Positions 36,645 through 46,173 of a DNA stretch of 64,000 nucleotides are shown here, piece by piece. Origin of the DNA: Arsenicibacter rosenii (lineage in GTDB: Bacteria > Bacteroidota > Bacteroidia > Cytophagales > Spirosomataceae); NCBI RefSeq assembly GCF_001870735.1, contig NZ_MORL01000007.1, positions 62,001 through 126,000 of the forward strand. The letters are read 5' to 3'. The position numbers and the translations under genes are program-made. Each line of letters opens with the position of its first letter. The first letter of the stretch is position 1. The notes under the pieces were generated by a model. It saw only the letters and a program-made list of their open reading frames with translations. It was not told the origin of the DNA and did not search any database.

Positions 36645-39600
36645 ATGAATTTCGTTCAAGCTTCTTTAAAATATAAACAGGTCACGCTGTCGGTGCTTCT
36701 GCTGGTGTTTGCGCTGGGCGTTTACTCGCTGCTGACGATGCCACGGCGCGAAGACCCTAAAATTACCGTGCGTCAGGGTCTGGTACTAGCCTTTTATCCG
36801 GGAGCAAACTCCGCGCAGGTAGAAGATCAGGTGACCAAAAAGCTGGAGCAATACCTGTTTCAGTTTGAAGAGGTCCGGAAAGATAAAACCTATTCGACCA
36901 CCCGCGACGGCATGGTGGTGGTAAATGTCGAACTGGGGGAAAATGTAAAGAATCCGGATGTATTCTGGAGCAAACTGCGCCATCAACTGCTGGTGGTAAA
37001 AAGCCTGGAACTGCCGCAGGGCGTGCGGGGGCCAATCGTAAACTCCGATTTCGGCGATACCGAAGCCCTGGTGATCGGCATTGAAAGCGACCAGGCCAGT
37101 TTCGCGCAGCTGAAACAATACGCCCAAAAGCTGGAAGACAACCTGCGGACCATTCCGGCCGTGTCGAAAATCAAACGGGTCGGCGATCAGCAGGAGCAGA
37201 TTACGGTTTCGTCAAACTCCGAAAAGCTGGCGCAGTATGGCGTTGATATGCAGCAGGTTGTGAAGGTGCTGCAATCTCAGAATACCATCGGAGCCACGGG
37301 CTCAATTGATACGAAGTCGCGGAAAGCCCCGCTTTATACCAGCGGCTATTTTACCAGAGAAAATGAAATTGCCAATCAGATTGTCGGTGCCTCAAAATCA
37401 GGGGCTATTGTCCGGTTGGGCGACATTGCTACCATCCGGCGCGAATATGTGGAGCCGACCAGCCGGATAACCGTCAACGGCCACAAGGCCCTGATCCTGA
37501 CGGTGCAGATGCACGAAGGCAACAACATTGTGAATTTCGGAAAAGCCGTTGATCAGAAAATTGCCGAAACCACAAAGCTGTTCCCTGCCGATGTGACCCT
37601 GACCACGATTGTGAATCAGCCGCAGGTCGTGGGCCACAACGTGTCGCACTTTATCGACGAGTTTTTCCTGGCCATTATCTCAGTCGTGATTGTGGTGGTA
37701 CTCTTACTGCCGTTCCGCATTGCGTCGGTAGCGGCCATGGCCATTCCGATGACGGTGGCGGTGACGTTTGCGCTCATGCACGCCTTTGGCATCGAGCTGC
37801 ACCAGGTATCCCTGGCGGCCCTGATTGTGGTATTGGGTATGGTGGTCGATGATGCGATTGTGATTGCCGATAACTATGTCGAACTACTGGACGAGGGCGT
37901 TGAGCGCTGGACAGCGGCATGGCGCAGTGCGAGCGATCTGGTGGTGCCGGTGCTGGCGGCTACCGTTACAATCATTGCGTCGTTTATGCCGATGATTCTG
38001 CTGACCGGTTCGGTCGGCGAGTTTATCAATGCCCTGCCGTGGACGGTTGCCATTGCGCTGGCCTCATCATTTATCGTCGCGATGGTCCTGACACCGCTGC
38101 TGTGTTACGTCTTCATTAAGAAAGGCTTACACGATCCGGATGCGGTGAATGAGCCCAAGAAAACGTCGTTGCTCGACCGGATGCAGAACGGTTACAACGC
38201 CTCCCTGGACTGGGCAATCCGTCACCCGAAACTGACCATCGGCCTGAGCCTGATTACCATCGTCTTTGCCGGACTGCTGTACACCGGCGGGGTGCGTCAG
38301 AAGTTTTTCCCGGCAGCCGAACGCAACCAGTTTGTCGTTGAACTCTGGATGCCGACCAGCACCAGTCTCGACAGGACCGAAGCGGCCATTAAAAAGGTCG
38401 AAAAGCTGATTCAGAAAGACGACCGCGTGACGTCCTTTGCCACGTTTGCCGGTACGAGTGCCCCGCGTTTTTACTACAACTTTTCGCCGGAAGTGCCGGT
38501 CAGCAATTACGCCCAGATTCTGGTGAACACCACCGATGAGCACACGACCGAGGCACTGGCCGACGAGTTACAGGATAAGGTAGAAGCCATCATTCCGGAA
38601 GGCCGGCCCCAGATTAAACTGCTGCAACAGGGTCAGCCACTGAAAGCGCCGGTAGAGGTCCGGATTATCGGGGATGATATTAACCGGTTGAAAACCATTG
38701 GTCAGCAGGTAGAAGGGATCGTGAAGAACGCGCACGGCAATGCTCTCGTCCGCAATGATTTTCAGGAAGACTATTACGGCATCAGCATTCAGCTGAAAGA
38801 CGAAGCCAGCCGCCTCGGGTTTACCACGTCGGGTATTTCGCAGATGATTTACACCGGCTTTAGCGGGGCACCCATCACGACCCTGTACGAAGGCAACAAC
38901 GCCATTGACGTGGTGTTCCGCCTCGATAAGCAGAACCGCGAAACCACCGACGATCTGGGCAATACCTACCTGTCGTCGCCGGTTACGAACGGTCGGGTAC
39001 CGCTGCGGCAGATTGCGGATCTGGTGCCGCGCTGGCAAACCGGCCGCATCATGCACCGCAACGGCGTCCGCACGCTGACAGTGCAGAGCGAGACCGGTAG
39101 GGGTGTGCTGCCGGCCGAACTCCTGAAGGAAATCCGGCCCGCTATCGACCAGATTCAGCTGCCGGCCGGTTACCGGATTGAGTACGGCGGCGAGTTTGCC
39201 AACAAGCAGGAAACGTTCAGTCAGATGATTACGGTACTGGTAATCAGTCTGGTCCTGATTTTCTTTATCCTGCTGTTCCAGTTCCGGAACCTCAAGGAAG
39301 CGGCCATTGTGATGCTGACCATTCCGCTGAGTTTGTTCGGGGCCTTGTTCGGGCTCTACATCACCGGCAACAACTTTGGCTTTACCGCCTTTGTGGGTCT
39401 AATCAGTCTGTCGGGCATTGTGGTCCGGAACGCGATCATTCTCGTGGATCACACCAACGAACTGATGCACCACGGCATGGACATCCGGACGGCAGCCATT
39501 GAGTCGGGTAAGCGCCGGTTGCGGCCTATTTTCCTGACCGCGTCGGCGGCGGCCATCGGGGTGTTGCCGATGATTCTGTCAGGGTCGCCGATGTGGAGTC

Positions 39601-39746
39601 CGCTGGCGAGCGTTATTGCCGTCGGGGTGCTCTGGTCGATGGTCATGGCCCTGCTGACGGTGCCGGTGCTGTACATCGCCTGGGTTAAGCCGTCCGATAA
39701 AAAAGAGATCCTTGCCGCCCAAAAACAACCTGTTCACCATGTATAA
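36645..39746 (+). CDS. RND efflux transporter permease (AcrB type)
   Basis: 1033 residues with about 12 transmembrane helices and two large periplasmic loops. N-terminal QVTLSVLLLVFALGVYSLLT is followed by PRREDPKITVRQGLV. Transmembrane helix 4 carries the proton-relay Asp pair in VLGMVVDDAIVIADNYVELL. A second-half helix has GLISLSGIVVRNAIILVDHT. It exports drugs or other small molecules using the proton gradient. It overlaps the next gene by 8 nt (ATGTATAA), a sign of tight co-translation. No heavy-metal-specific signature was noticed, so a multidrug-type (HAE) pump is favoured. Confidence 0.95.
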   Translation: MNFVQASLKYKQVTLSVLLLVFALGVYSLLTMPRREDPKITVRQGLVLAFYPGANSAQVEDQVTKKLEQYLFQFEEVRKDKTYSTTRDGMVVVNVELGENVKNPDVFWSKLRHQLLVVKSLELPQGVRGPIVNSDFGDTEALVIGIESDQASFAQLKQYAQKLEDNLRTIPAVSKIKRVGDQQEQITVSSNSEKLAQYGVDMQQVVKVLQSQNTIGATGSIDTKSRKAPLYTSGYFTRENEIANQIVGASKSGAIVRLGDIATIRREYVEPTSRITVNGHKALILTVQMHEGNNIVNFGKAVDQKIAETTKLFPADVTLTTIVNQPQVVGHNVSHFIDEFFLAIISVVIVVVLLLPFRIASVAAMAIPMTVAVTFALMHAFGIELHQVSLAALIVVLGMVVDDAIVIADNYVELLDEGVERWTAAWRSASDLVVPVLAATVTIIASFMPMILLTGSVGEFINALPWTVAIALASSFIVAMVLTPLLCYVFIKKGLHDPDAVNEPKKTSLLDRMQNGYNASLDWAIRHPKLTIGLSLITIVFAGLLYTGGVRQKFFPAAERNQFVVELWMPTSTSLDRTEAAIKKVEKLIQKDDRVTSFATFAGTSAPRFYYNFSPEVPVSNYAQILVNTTDEHTTEALADELQDKVEAIIPEGRPQIKLLQQGQPLKAPVEVRIIGDDINRLKTIGQQVEGIVKNAHGNALVRNDFQEDYYGISIQLKDEASRLGFTTSGISQMIYTGFSGAPITTLYEGNNAIDVVFRLDKQNRETTDDLGNTYLSSPVTNGRVPLRQIADLVPRWQTGRIMHRNGVRTLTVQSETGRGVLPAELLKEIRPAIDQIQLPAGYRIEYGGEFANKQETFSQMITVLVISLVLIFFILLFQFRNLKEAAIVMLTIPLSLFGALFGLYITGNNFGFTAFVGLISLSGIVVRNAIILVDHTNELMHHGMDIRTAAIESGKRRLRPIFLTASAAAIGVLPMILSGSPMWSPLASVIAVGVLWSMVMALLTVPVLYIAWVKPSDKKEILAAQKQPVHHV

Positions 39747-41100
39747 CACGTCGAAACTATATATCAGCCTCGGCATCATGGGGATGTTGACGGCCAATCC
39801 GGCCACCGCCCAGCAGGCGGGACATCAGCCGGAGCAGATCAGCTTACAGAAAGCGATTGATCTGGCGCTGCAAAATAACCGTGGTCTGGCGATCCGTAAA
39901 TTGCAGGTCGCCGAAAAACAGGCGAAACTGAAAGAGGACGAGGTTAAAAAATACCCGTCGGTAACGGTCAACTCCACCTATCAGTACAATGCCAATACCG
40001 GTTCGCTGGTGATTGATCAGGGATCGTTCGGGGTGTTGCCGCTGAATGCGACCACACAGGTGCCTTTGCCCAACGAAACAAAAACGTTTAATCTCGGGCA
40101 GCACCATACCATCAACGCGGGGATCATGGCCTATCAGCCGATTACCCAACTGGGCAAGGTAAAAACCGGATTGGCCATCGACCAGACCGACATTCAGGTC
40201 TCGGAGCAGGAGCGGCGCAAAGCGGCCCTGCAAATCCGGCAGGCGGTGGAGCGGCTGTATTATGGCTTGCTGATCAATCAGCAGCAACAGACAGAAGCTG
40301 CGTCTAAACTCGATGTGGCAAAGCTGAAACTGTACGATGTAGAAAGCGCGTTGGGGTCGGGCAAAACCATCAACGTCAGCAAGGCCGGTTTGCAGGCCAA
40401 CATTGCCGACGAGGAGCAGAACCTGCTGAAGCTGGCGATTCAGCGCGAAGACTACGAAACGGATTTGAAACGGCTGACCGGCATCAAAGCCGATTCGCTG
40501 GTGCTGGCCGGTGTCGAGTTAACGCAGATTGCCGTGCCGTCACTGGACTCAGTGGCCTTGTCGGCCCTGCGTAATAACGTCGATATTCAGCTGGCAACGC
40601 TGGGACAGCAGAAAGCGCAGCTGGGGATTAAAGCCGCACAGCAGAGCTACCGGCCCGATGTGGGCGTGCTGGCAGGGTATACCTACCAGCAGGGCAATCT
40701 GATTTTTCCGGTTAACAACCCGTATGTGGGCGTAAACCTGAAATGGAACCTGCAGGACCTCGTGGCTAACAAACAGGTGATGACCCAGCGCAACCTGATC
40801 CGGCAGCAGGCACAGGAAAACCTGCTGAATACGCAGGAGCAGGTGAGCAGCGATCTGGAGAAGGCCTACCGGAAAATAAGCCAGGCCAGGGCGCTGATCG
40901 ACGTGGCGCAGAAAGCCGCCCGATACCGCGCTGAAGAACTGAAAGTACAGCAGGACCGGCAGGCCGCCGGTCTGAATCTGAAATCGGACTTGCTGACGGC
41001 TCAGTCGAATCTGGCCAAAGCGCAGGTTGACCTTCTGGCCGCGCAACTGAACTACCAGCTGGCGGTTCTGGATGTAAACCTGCTGACGGGAACCCTGTAG
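39739..41100 (+). CDS. TolC family outer-membrane efflux channel
   Basis: 453 residues from the ATG at 39739, which overlaps the pump stop codon; an in-frame ATG at 39712 would give a poorer signal peptide. The signal is MYNTSKLYISLGIMGML... ending ATAQQ. Two OEP repeats of long helices are seen (ISLQKAIDLALQNNRGLAIR, LKSDLLTAQSNLAKAQVDLL, LNYQLAVLDVNLLTGTL). It completes the tripartite efflux system. Its TAG stop overlaps the first GAGACGC palindrome of the following array. Confidence 0.94.
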   Translation: MYNTSKLYISLGIMGMLTANPATAQQAGHQPEQISLQKAIDLALQNNRGLAIRKLQVAEKQAKLKEDEVKKYPSVTVNSTYQYNANTGSLVIDQGSFGVLPLNATTQVPLPNETKTFNLGQHHTINAGIMAYQPITQLGKVKTGLAIDQTDIQVSEQERRKAALQIRQAVERLYYGLLINQQQQTEAASKLDVAKLKLYDVESALGSGKTINVSKAGLQANIADEEQNLLKLAIQREDYETDLKRLTGIKADSLVLAGVELTQIAVPSLDSVALSALRNNVDIQLATLGQQKAQLGIKAAQQSYRPDVGVLAGYTYQQGNLIFPVNNPYVGVNLKWNLQDLVANKQVMTQRNLIRQQAQENLLNTQEQVSSDLEKAYRKISQARALIDVAQKAARYRAEELKVQQDRQAAGLNLKSDLLTAQSNLAKAQVDLLAAQLNYQLAVLDVNLLTGTL

Positions 41101-41403
41101 AGACGCAACATCTTGCGTCTCATGGCTGATCATTGTGTTGTAGTACAGGTTCGGGCGGTGTTTGTTGTAGAGACGCAATATCTTGCGTCTCATGGCTGAT
41201 CATTGTGTTATCGTATAGGTTTCGGGCGGTGTTGGTTGTAGAGACGCAAGATATTGCGTCTCTACCGCGACCATTGTGTTATAATATAGTTTCGGGCGGT
41301 GTTGGTTGTAGAGACGCAATATCTTGCGTCTCTACCGGGACCATTGTGTTATAATATAGTTTCGGGTAATGTTGGGTGCTGGAGACGCAATATCTTGCGT
41401 CTC
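41100..41403. repeat. Five GAGACGC palindromes with 70-71 bp period
   Basis: 22-bp palindromes of the form GAGACGCAAxATxTTGCGTCTC occur at 41100-41121, 41170-41191, 41241-41262, 41311-41332 and 41382-41403. Spacers are near-identical (TGATCATTGTGTTATAATATAG, TTCGGGCGGTGTTGGTTGTA pattern). The same palindrome with a different spacer is at 29374-29566. The 417-nt gap before the next gene (41518) holds nothing else that I can name. Confidence 0.9.
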
Positions 41404-41517
41404 TACGTGTTGTGGCCAGCGTCCGGGCAACTGCCCATAAGTATGTAAACCAACGGTTCGGCTTTATTGATACGAATCAATGCGCCGTTTGCGGGCGCCA
41501 AAACCCTTACTTACTTC

Positions 41518-42885
41518 ATGGACCAGTTCAATCTTAATCGTCGTCAGTTTATTCAGGGGACGACCGCTTCACTGGCGCTCACTGCCATGGGCGCACAGGC
41601 AATGGACGTTACAAAGCCGATGAAAACCTACCGCGTAGCCCTGATCGGAACCGGCTGGTATGGCAAAAGCGATTTGTTTCGCCTGATTCAGGTGGCCGAT
41701 GTCGACGTTGTCGCGCTTTGTGATGTGGATAAAAATATGCTGGAAGCAGCCGGGAAACTGGTGAGTCAGCGACAGAAATCCGGAAAAGTCCCGAAACTGT
41801 ACGGCGATTACAAGAAACTGCTGGCCGAAAATCAGCTGGATATTGTCCTCATCGGCTCGCCTGACCATTGGCATGCGCTCATGGCGATTGATGCGGTGAA
41901 GGCGGGGGCCCACGTATACGTGCAGAAGCCGATCAGCGTCGACGTGATGGAAGGGGAGGCCATGGTAGCCGCCGCCCGTAAATACAACAAGGTGGTACAG
42001 GTCGGGACACAGCGGAAAAGCACCCCGCACCTGATCGACGCTAAAAAGAATATCGTTGATGCGGGTCTGCTCGGTAAAGTCTCGCACGTCGAGATGTGCT
42101 GCTATTTCCACATGCGCAACAACGGTAATCCGCCGGTGGTGGCCGTACCCGATTTTCTGGACTACAACATGTGGACGGGTCCGGCCCCGTTGCGGCCCTA
42201 CGACGGCTTGCCGCACATCCGCTGGTGGCGGACATTCAAGGAGTATGGCAATGGCATAATGGGCGATATGTGTATCCACATGTTCGACACCGTGCGCTGG
42301 ATGCTGAAACTGGGCTGGCCGCAGAAAATCAGCTCGACGGGTGGTATCTATGTTCAGAAAGACGGTAAATCAAACATCGAAGATACGCAGTCGGCCATTT
42401 TTGAATATCCGGAGCTGAACTGTGTGTGGCAGCACCGGACCTGGGGAACCCCTAGTAATCCGGACTATCCGTGGTCGTTTACGCTCTATGGCGAAAAAGG
42501 GACGCTTTGGGCCAGTACGATGAGCTACGACTTTATCCCGCAGGGCAAAGGCGATAAGATTCACAAGGATGTCGTCTACGAAAAAGAGAAATATCCGGAA
42601 GACCTGACCGAAGAACGCATTGAGCTGAATGCCGCTCCGGCCACCCGCCTGCACATGCTCAACTTCCTCGAAGCGATTGAAAAGAACGGCCGCCCCGTGG
42701 CTGATATCGAAGAAGGGCACATTTCGACGGCAAGCTGTCTGATTGCAAACCTGTCGATGCAGCTTGGCCGGCCGCTGGTCTATGACCCGCAGAAGCGCGA
42801 AATCGTCGGCGATAAAGAAGCGACCAAACTCCTGCAGCGCCCGTACCGCGCGCCATGGGTGCACCCTGACCCGAAGAAGGTATAA
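41518..42885 (+). CDS. Tat-exported Gfo/Idh/MocA family oxidoreductase
   Basis: 455 residues from the ATG at 41518, where a twin-arginine signal begins (LNRRQFIQGTTASLALTAMG); the frame is open to 41467. The nucleotide-binding VALIGTGWYGKSDLFRL and the family motif VYVQKPISVDVMEGE are clear. WTGPAPLRPYDGLPHIRWWR and FEYPELNCVWQHRTWGTP are typical of the Bacteroidota/Planctomycetota secreted subgroup. It probably oxidises a sugar derivative in the periplasm. It precedes the GH43 gene, separated by a tandem hairpin repeat. Confidence 0.92.
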   Translation: MDQFNLNRRQFIQGTTASLALTAMGAQAMDVTKPMKTYRVALIGTGWYGKSDLFRLIQVADVDVVALCDVDKNMLEAAGKLVSQRQKSGKVPKLYGDYKKLLAENQLDIVLIGSPDHWHALMAIDAVKAGAHVYVQKPISVDVMEGEAMVAAARKYNKVVQVGTQRKSTPHLIDAKKNIVDAGLLGKVSHVEMCCYFHMRNNGNPPVVAVPDFLDYNMWTGPAPLRPYDGLPHIRWWRTFKEYGNGIMGDMCIHMFDTVRWMLKLGWPQKISSTGGIYVQKDGKSNIEDTQSAIFEYPELNCVWQHRTWGTPSNPDYPWSFTLYGEKGTLWASTMSYDFIPQGKGDKIHKDVVYEKEKYPEDLTEERIELNAAPATRLHMLNFLEAIEKNGRPVADIEEGHISTASCLIANLSMQLGRPLVYDPQKREIVGDKEATKLLQRPYRAPWVHPDPKKV

Positions 42886-42896
42886 TTTTTTTTAAA

Positions 42897-43081
42897 CCAC
42901 AAAGGCGGGAAGTCGGAAGGTGCACGAAGAAAATTTCTTTAAAACTTTGTGCCCCTTCCCGGCTTCGCGCCTTCGTGGCAACTGAAAAAAATAACCACAA
43001 AGGCGGGAAGTCGGAAGGTGCACGAAGAAAATTTCTTTAAAACTTTGTGCTACTTCTCGACTTGGGGCCTTCGTGGCAACT
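42897..43081. repeat. Tandem 98-bp CCACAAAGGC hairpin repeat
   Basis: Two copies start at 42897 and 42995. Each is a long imperfect hairpin: CCACAAAGGCGGGAAG... pairs with ...CGCGCCTTCGTGG, and a shared centre GAAGAAAATTTCTTT is itself near palindromic. The 3' arm of the second copy ends 12 nt before the GH43 start codon, so it lies in that gene's leader. Confidence 0.85.
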
Positions 43082-43092
43082 TTAAAAACGAA

Positions 43093-44127
43093 ATGACAAA
43101 CCGAATCCTTTTCCTGCTGCTGTGGCTGGTAACCACCTCACTATATGCACAGCGCACCTTCACGAATCCGATTAAAAACTCAGGCCCGGACCCCTGGGTC
43201 GTGCAGAAAGACGGCTGGTATTACTACATGAACACCACCGGCCGCAACCTGACGCTCTGGAAAACCAAAAACATGGCCGACCTGGCAACCGCCGAACACA
43301 AGGTCATTTATACCCCGCCGCCCAAAGAACAGTATTCCCGTGAATTGTGGGCACCCGAAATTCACTTTATCCGCGGGAAATGGTATGTCTATTTCGCCGC
43401 CGACAGCGGCCGGAACGTGAACCACCGGATGTGGGTGGTCGAAAACGATTCGCCGGACCCGATGCAGGGAACCTGGGTACTGAAAGGTAAACTCACCGAC
43501 CCTGGCGATCACTGGGCCATTGACTTGACCGTTAAGGAGTTTAAAGGCAAGCTGTACGCCGCCTGGTCGGGTTGGGAAGGACCGATAAACGGCCGTCAGG
43601 ATATTTACATCGCCGAACTCGAAAACCCGTGGACGATGAAAGGTGACCGTGTCCGGCTGTCGAAGCCGGACCTGCCGTGGGAAATGCACGGCGATGTGCC
43701 GCAGGAATGGCAGAAAAACGGCGAAGTACCGAAGGTATTCGTCAACGAAGGCCCCGAGTTTCTGGAACACGACGGCAAGCTGTTCCTCATTTATTCGGCT
43801 AATGCCTGCTGGCTGGACTACTGCCTGGGCATGCTTCAATACACTGGCAAAGGCAGTCTGACTGACCCGAAAAACTGGAAAAAATCGCAGACGCCTGTGT
43901 TTGTGCAGGCGCCTGAAAACAATGTCTGGGCACCGGGCCACGGGGGCTTCTTTACCTCGGCCGACGGCAAACAGAGCTGGATGATTTACCACGCCAATCC
44001 GTCGGCTACCGATGGCTGCGGCAACAAACGGGCCCCGCACATGCAGCCGTTTACGTGGAATGCCGATGGTACGCCGAACTTCGGCAAACCTCTCGCCAAA
44101 GTACCGATGGCCGCCCCGACAGAATAA
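43093..44127 (+). CDS. GH43 family glycoside hydrolase
   Basis: 344 residues from the ATG at 43093, which begins a good signal peptide (MTNRILFLLLWLVTTSLYAQ); the frame extends into the upstream repeat but is not needed. Five-bladed propeller marks include IKNSGPDPWVVQKDGWYYYM (catalytic base Asp in PDPWV), GDHWAIDLTVKEF (pKa-modulating Asp) and VFVNEGPEFLEHDGKLFLIY (acid Glu in NEGPE). The family comprises arabinofuranosidases, xylosidases and galactosidases. Substrate is unresolved; pectic arabinan would fit the surroundings. Confidence 0.92.
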   Translation: MTNRILFLLLWLVTTSLYAQRTFTNPIKNSGPDPWVVQKDGWYYYMNTTGRNLTLWKTKNMADLATAEHKVIYTPPPKEQYSRELWAPEIHFIRGKWYVYFAADSGRNVNHRMWVVENDSPDPMQGTWVLKGKLTDPGDHWAIDLTVKEFKGKLYAAWSGWEGPINGRQDIYIAELENPWTMKGDRVRLSKPDLPWEMHGDVPQEWQKNGEVPKVFVNEGPEFLEHDGKLFLIYSANACWLDYCLGMLQYTGKGSLTDPKNWKKSQTPVFVQAPENNVWAPGHGGFFTSADGKQSWMIYHANPSATDGCGNKRAPHMQPFTWNADGTPNFGKPLAKVPMAAPTE

Positions 44128-44137
44128 AGGAGCTTTT

Positions 44138-44194
44138 GACAGGATTACAGGATGAACGGGATAGTCTATATCCTGTTCATCCTGTAATCCTGTC
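44138..44194. terminator. 26-bp hairpin between convergent genes (CAGGATTACAGGAT repeat)
   Basis: Left arm 44138-44163 (GACAGGATTACAGGATGAAC...) and right arm 44169-44194 are complementary over 26 bp with one G-T wobble and a 5-nt loop. It separates GH43 (+) from the metallophosphoesterase gene (-), so it likely ends both transcripts. It resembles a palindromic repeat found at many loci in this phylum. Confidence 0.75.
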
Positions 44195-44228
44195 GACGTT
44201 TAAAATCAATAGTTTACCCTGTAAAACC

Positions 44229-46091
44229 TTAATACTTCAGCCGCGCTATTTTGCCGTCCATGGTCGTAACCAGCAGTTCGCGTTTGCCCAGCGGCCAGAT
44301 ACGGTTCACCATCGCATTTGACAGCTTGTGGACCCACGCCACCTGCTTAGCCGGCTTATCAATCGCATACACAGCCCCGTCGTCGGTCGGTACGTAGAGG
44401 AAATTATCCCGCTCGGCTACCGGCGACGGACTGATTTCGTAGCCATACCGGCAATTGACAAACCAGCTGCCTTTGCCATCCACCGACGCGGTCGGAATGG
44501 CCCAGACCGAATCCTGCATGCACTTCACATAAATCAGCGCTTTGTCGGCCGATACGCCGATGGACTCAAACCCCTTGTGCTCGCTGGTTTTCCAGATTTC
44601 TTTACCCGTTTGTGCGTCGATGGCCGTCACGGTGCGGTCGGGTGTCTGAATAAACAGCCGGTTGTTGACCAGCACCGGCACACAGGCCGCCGGTGAAAAA
44701 TTCCGGAGCTTGTTGTTGGTCCAGGTCCAGACCAGGTCACCGGTTGCCTTGTTGAGCGCATACAGACTGGAGCCCCACGAACCGATATAGACGTTGTGTT
44801 TGTCGGCCACCGGCACCGACTCGATAAACCCGTTGATGCCGCCAAACGCCCAGACCGGCGATCCGTCGTTGAGCGACAGCGCACGGAATTTCCCCTCCGA
44901 ACTACCGATAAACACCCGCTTGCCGTCGATCAAGGGGGAGGCAACGATGGGTTTGCCGGTTTCCTGTTTCCAGATCAGGGCGCCGGATTTGCGGTTGAGG
45001 CAGTAGATAACCCCGTCGGTCGAGGCCACGACAACGCGGTTGCCGTCGATAGCGGGCGTGGCGTAGACCTTGCCGCCGGTCGCGAATTTCCAGACCGTAT
45101 CGCCGGTTTTGGCCGACAGCGCCACGATGTAGCCCTGCGTGTTCGGGTAAATGCAAAGCCCTTTGGCCTCCGTAATACCGGCCCCGACATCACTGCTATC
45201 CTGTTTCTCCCAGACCGCTTTAACGTTGCTATACGTGGTGTTGGCCTGAAAATCAGGGCGGGGATAGGTTTTGGTTTCACTCGCAAACCGGTGATCACGC
45301 AAGGGAATCGTCCGCCAGACCGGTTTGGTTTCGCCGCCCGGCGTACGTTCCGCAAACGTCATGATATCGTTCTGAATCGTCACCAGGTTATAACCGCCGA
45401 CAGCGTCTTTGGCGCGGAGATTCGACCGGCCCATCGTACCCGGAATACCTTCGTAGTCCATGGCGCGGTTGGCATGGCCGTGGCCGCACATCGCTGCCTG
45501 AATATTCGTCTTTTTCAGCTCGTCGATCATCAGGTACCAGTTGGCCAGCGCATCATCGAGCGGGTAATGGTTCATGAAAATAACCGGCTGGTTGGTTCCC
45601 TTCAACTGCGCCACCTCCGACCGGAGCCAGAGCACGTCCTCACGGGCCACCAGTCCCGGCGACATCCGCATGTTAGGGCCGCTGCCACAGCCAATGAAGC
45701 GGTATTTGCCGAAAGTAAACGAAAACCGTTCGGCCCCGAAGAACTTCCGGAAGCTGTTGCAGCCGTTTTCCGACCATTTGGTGTCGTGATTACCTGGAAA
45801 AATATACCACTTCTTGTTAAGGCCATCAATGATCTGTTTCGCCTGCCGGAACTCTTCGTCGGAACCATAGTCGGTCACATCGCCGGTAAAAACCACAAAA
45901 TCAATGTCGGTCATGCTGTTGAGGTCAGTTACGGTGCGTTGCAGGTCTTCGGCGGCAGTAACCGGTGCGCCCACGTGCGTATCCGTCACGAAGGCAAACC
46001 GTATGGGCCGTTCGGCTGGTGTTTGCGCAACGGACAGGCTGACGGACAGGCAGAAAGATAGAAAAAGGAAAAGGAGTGCTTTGGTATGCAT
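44229..46091 (-). CDS. Secreted metallophosphoesterase with PQQ-like beta-propeller
   Basis: 620 residues with a signal peptide (ALLFLFLSFCLSVSLSVAQ). The calcineurin-like domain (~28-290) shows all metal motifs: FVTDTHVG, FTGDVTDYGS, FPGNHDTKW, FMNHYPLDDAL and CGHGHAN. The C-terminal half (~310-620) has repeated PQQ/BamB-type blades (AKTGDTVWKFATGGKVYATP, NRKSGALIWKQETGKPIVAS, KATGDLVWTW). The protein probably hydrolyses a phosphoester in the periplasm. The propeller may bind substrate or a surface. It is divergent from the nucleoside hydrolase gene, with ~80 nt between the starts. Confidence 0.9.
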   Translation of the reverse strand: MHTKALLFLFLSFCLSVSLSVAQTPAERPIRFAFVTDTHVGAPVTAAEDLQRTVTDLNSMTDIDFVVFTGDVTDYGSDEEFRQAKQIIDGLNKKWYIFPGNHDTKWSENGCNSFRKFFGAERFSFTFGKYRFIGCGSGPNMRMSPGLVAREDVLWLRSEVAQLKGTNQPVIFMNHYPLDDALANWYLMIDELKKTNIQAAMCGHGHANRAMDYEGIPGTMGRSNLRAKDAVGGYNLVTIQNDIMTFAERTPGGETKPVWRTIPLRDHRFASETKTYPRPDFQANTTYSNVKAVWEKQDSSDVGAGITEAKGLCIYPNTQGYIVALSAKTGDTVWKFATGGKVYATPAIDGNRVVVASTDGVIYCLNRKSGALIWKQETGKPIVASPLIDGKRVFIGSSEGKFRALSLNDGSPVWAFGGINGFIESVPVADKHNVYIGSWGSSLYALNKATGDLVWTWTNNKLRNFSPAACVPVLVNNRLFIQTPDRTVTAIDAQTGKEIWKTSEHKGFESIGVSADKALIYVKCMQDSVWAIPTASVDGKGSWFVNCRYGYEISPSPVAERDNFLYVPTDDGAVYAIDKPAKQVAWVHKLSNAMVNRIWPLGKRELLVTTMDGKIARLKY

Positions 46092-46173
46092 AACGTTTAA
46101 TAAAGTAATTCACATGAGGCGGCTGATAAACGGTTTGTCACGTATAGGCCTGATGTGGTTGCAAGTTAAGAAA

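Noticed and set aside
41100..41403. Second CRISPR-like array
   Set aside because: Same reasons: palindromic unit and near-identical spacers.
45904..46173. Long N-terminal extension of the nucleoside hydrolase frame
   Set aside because: The extension overlaps the divergent phosphoesterase gene and lacks a signal peptide; the ATG at 46174 begins a proper one.
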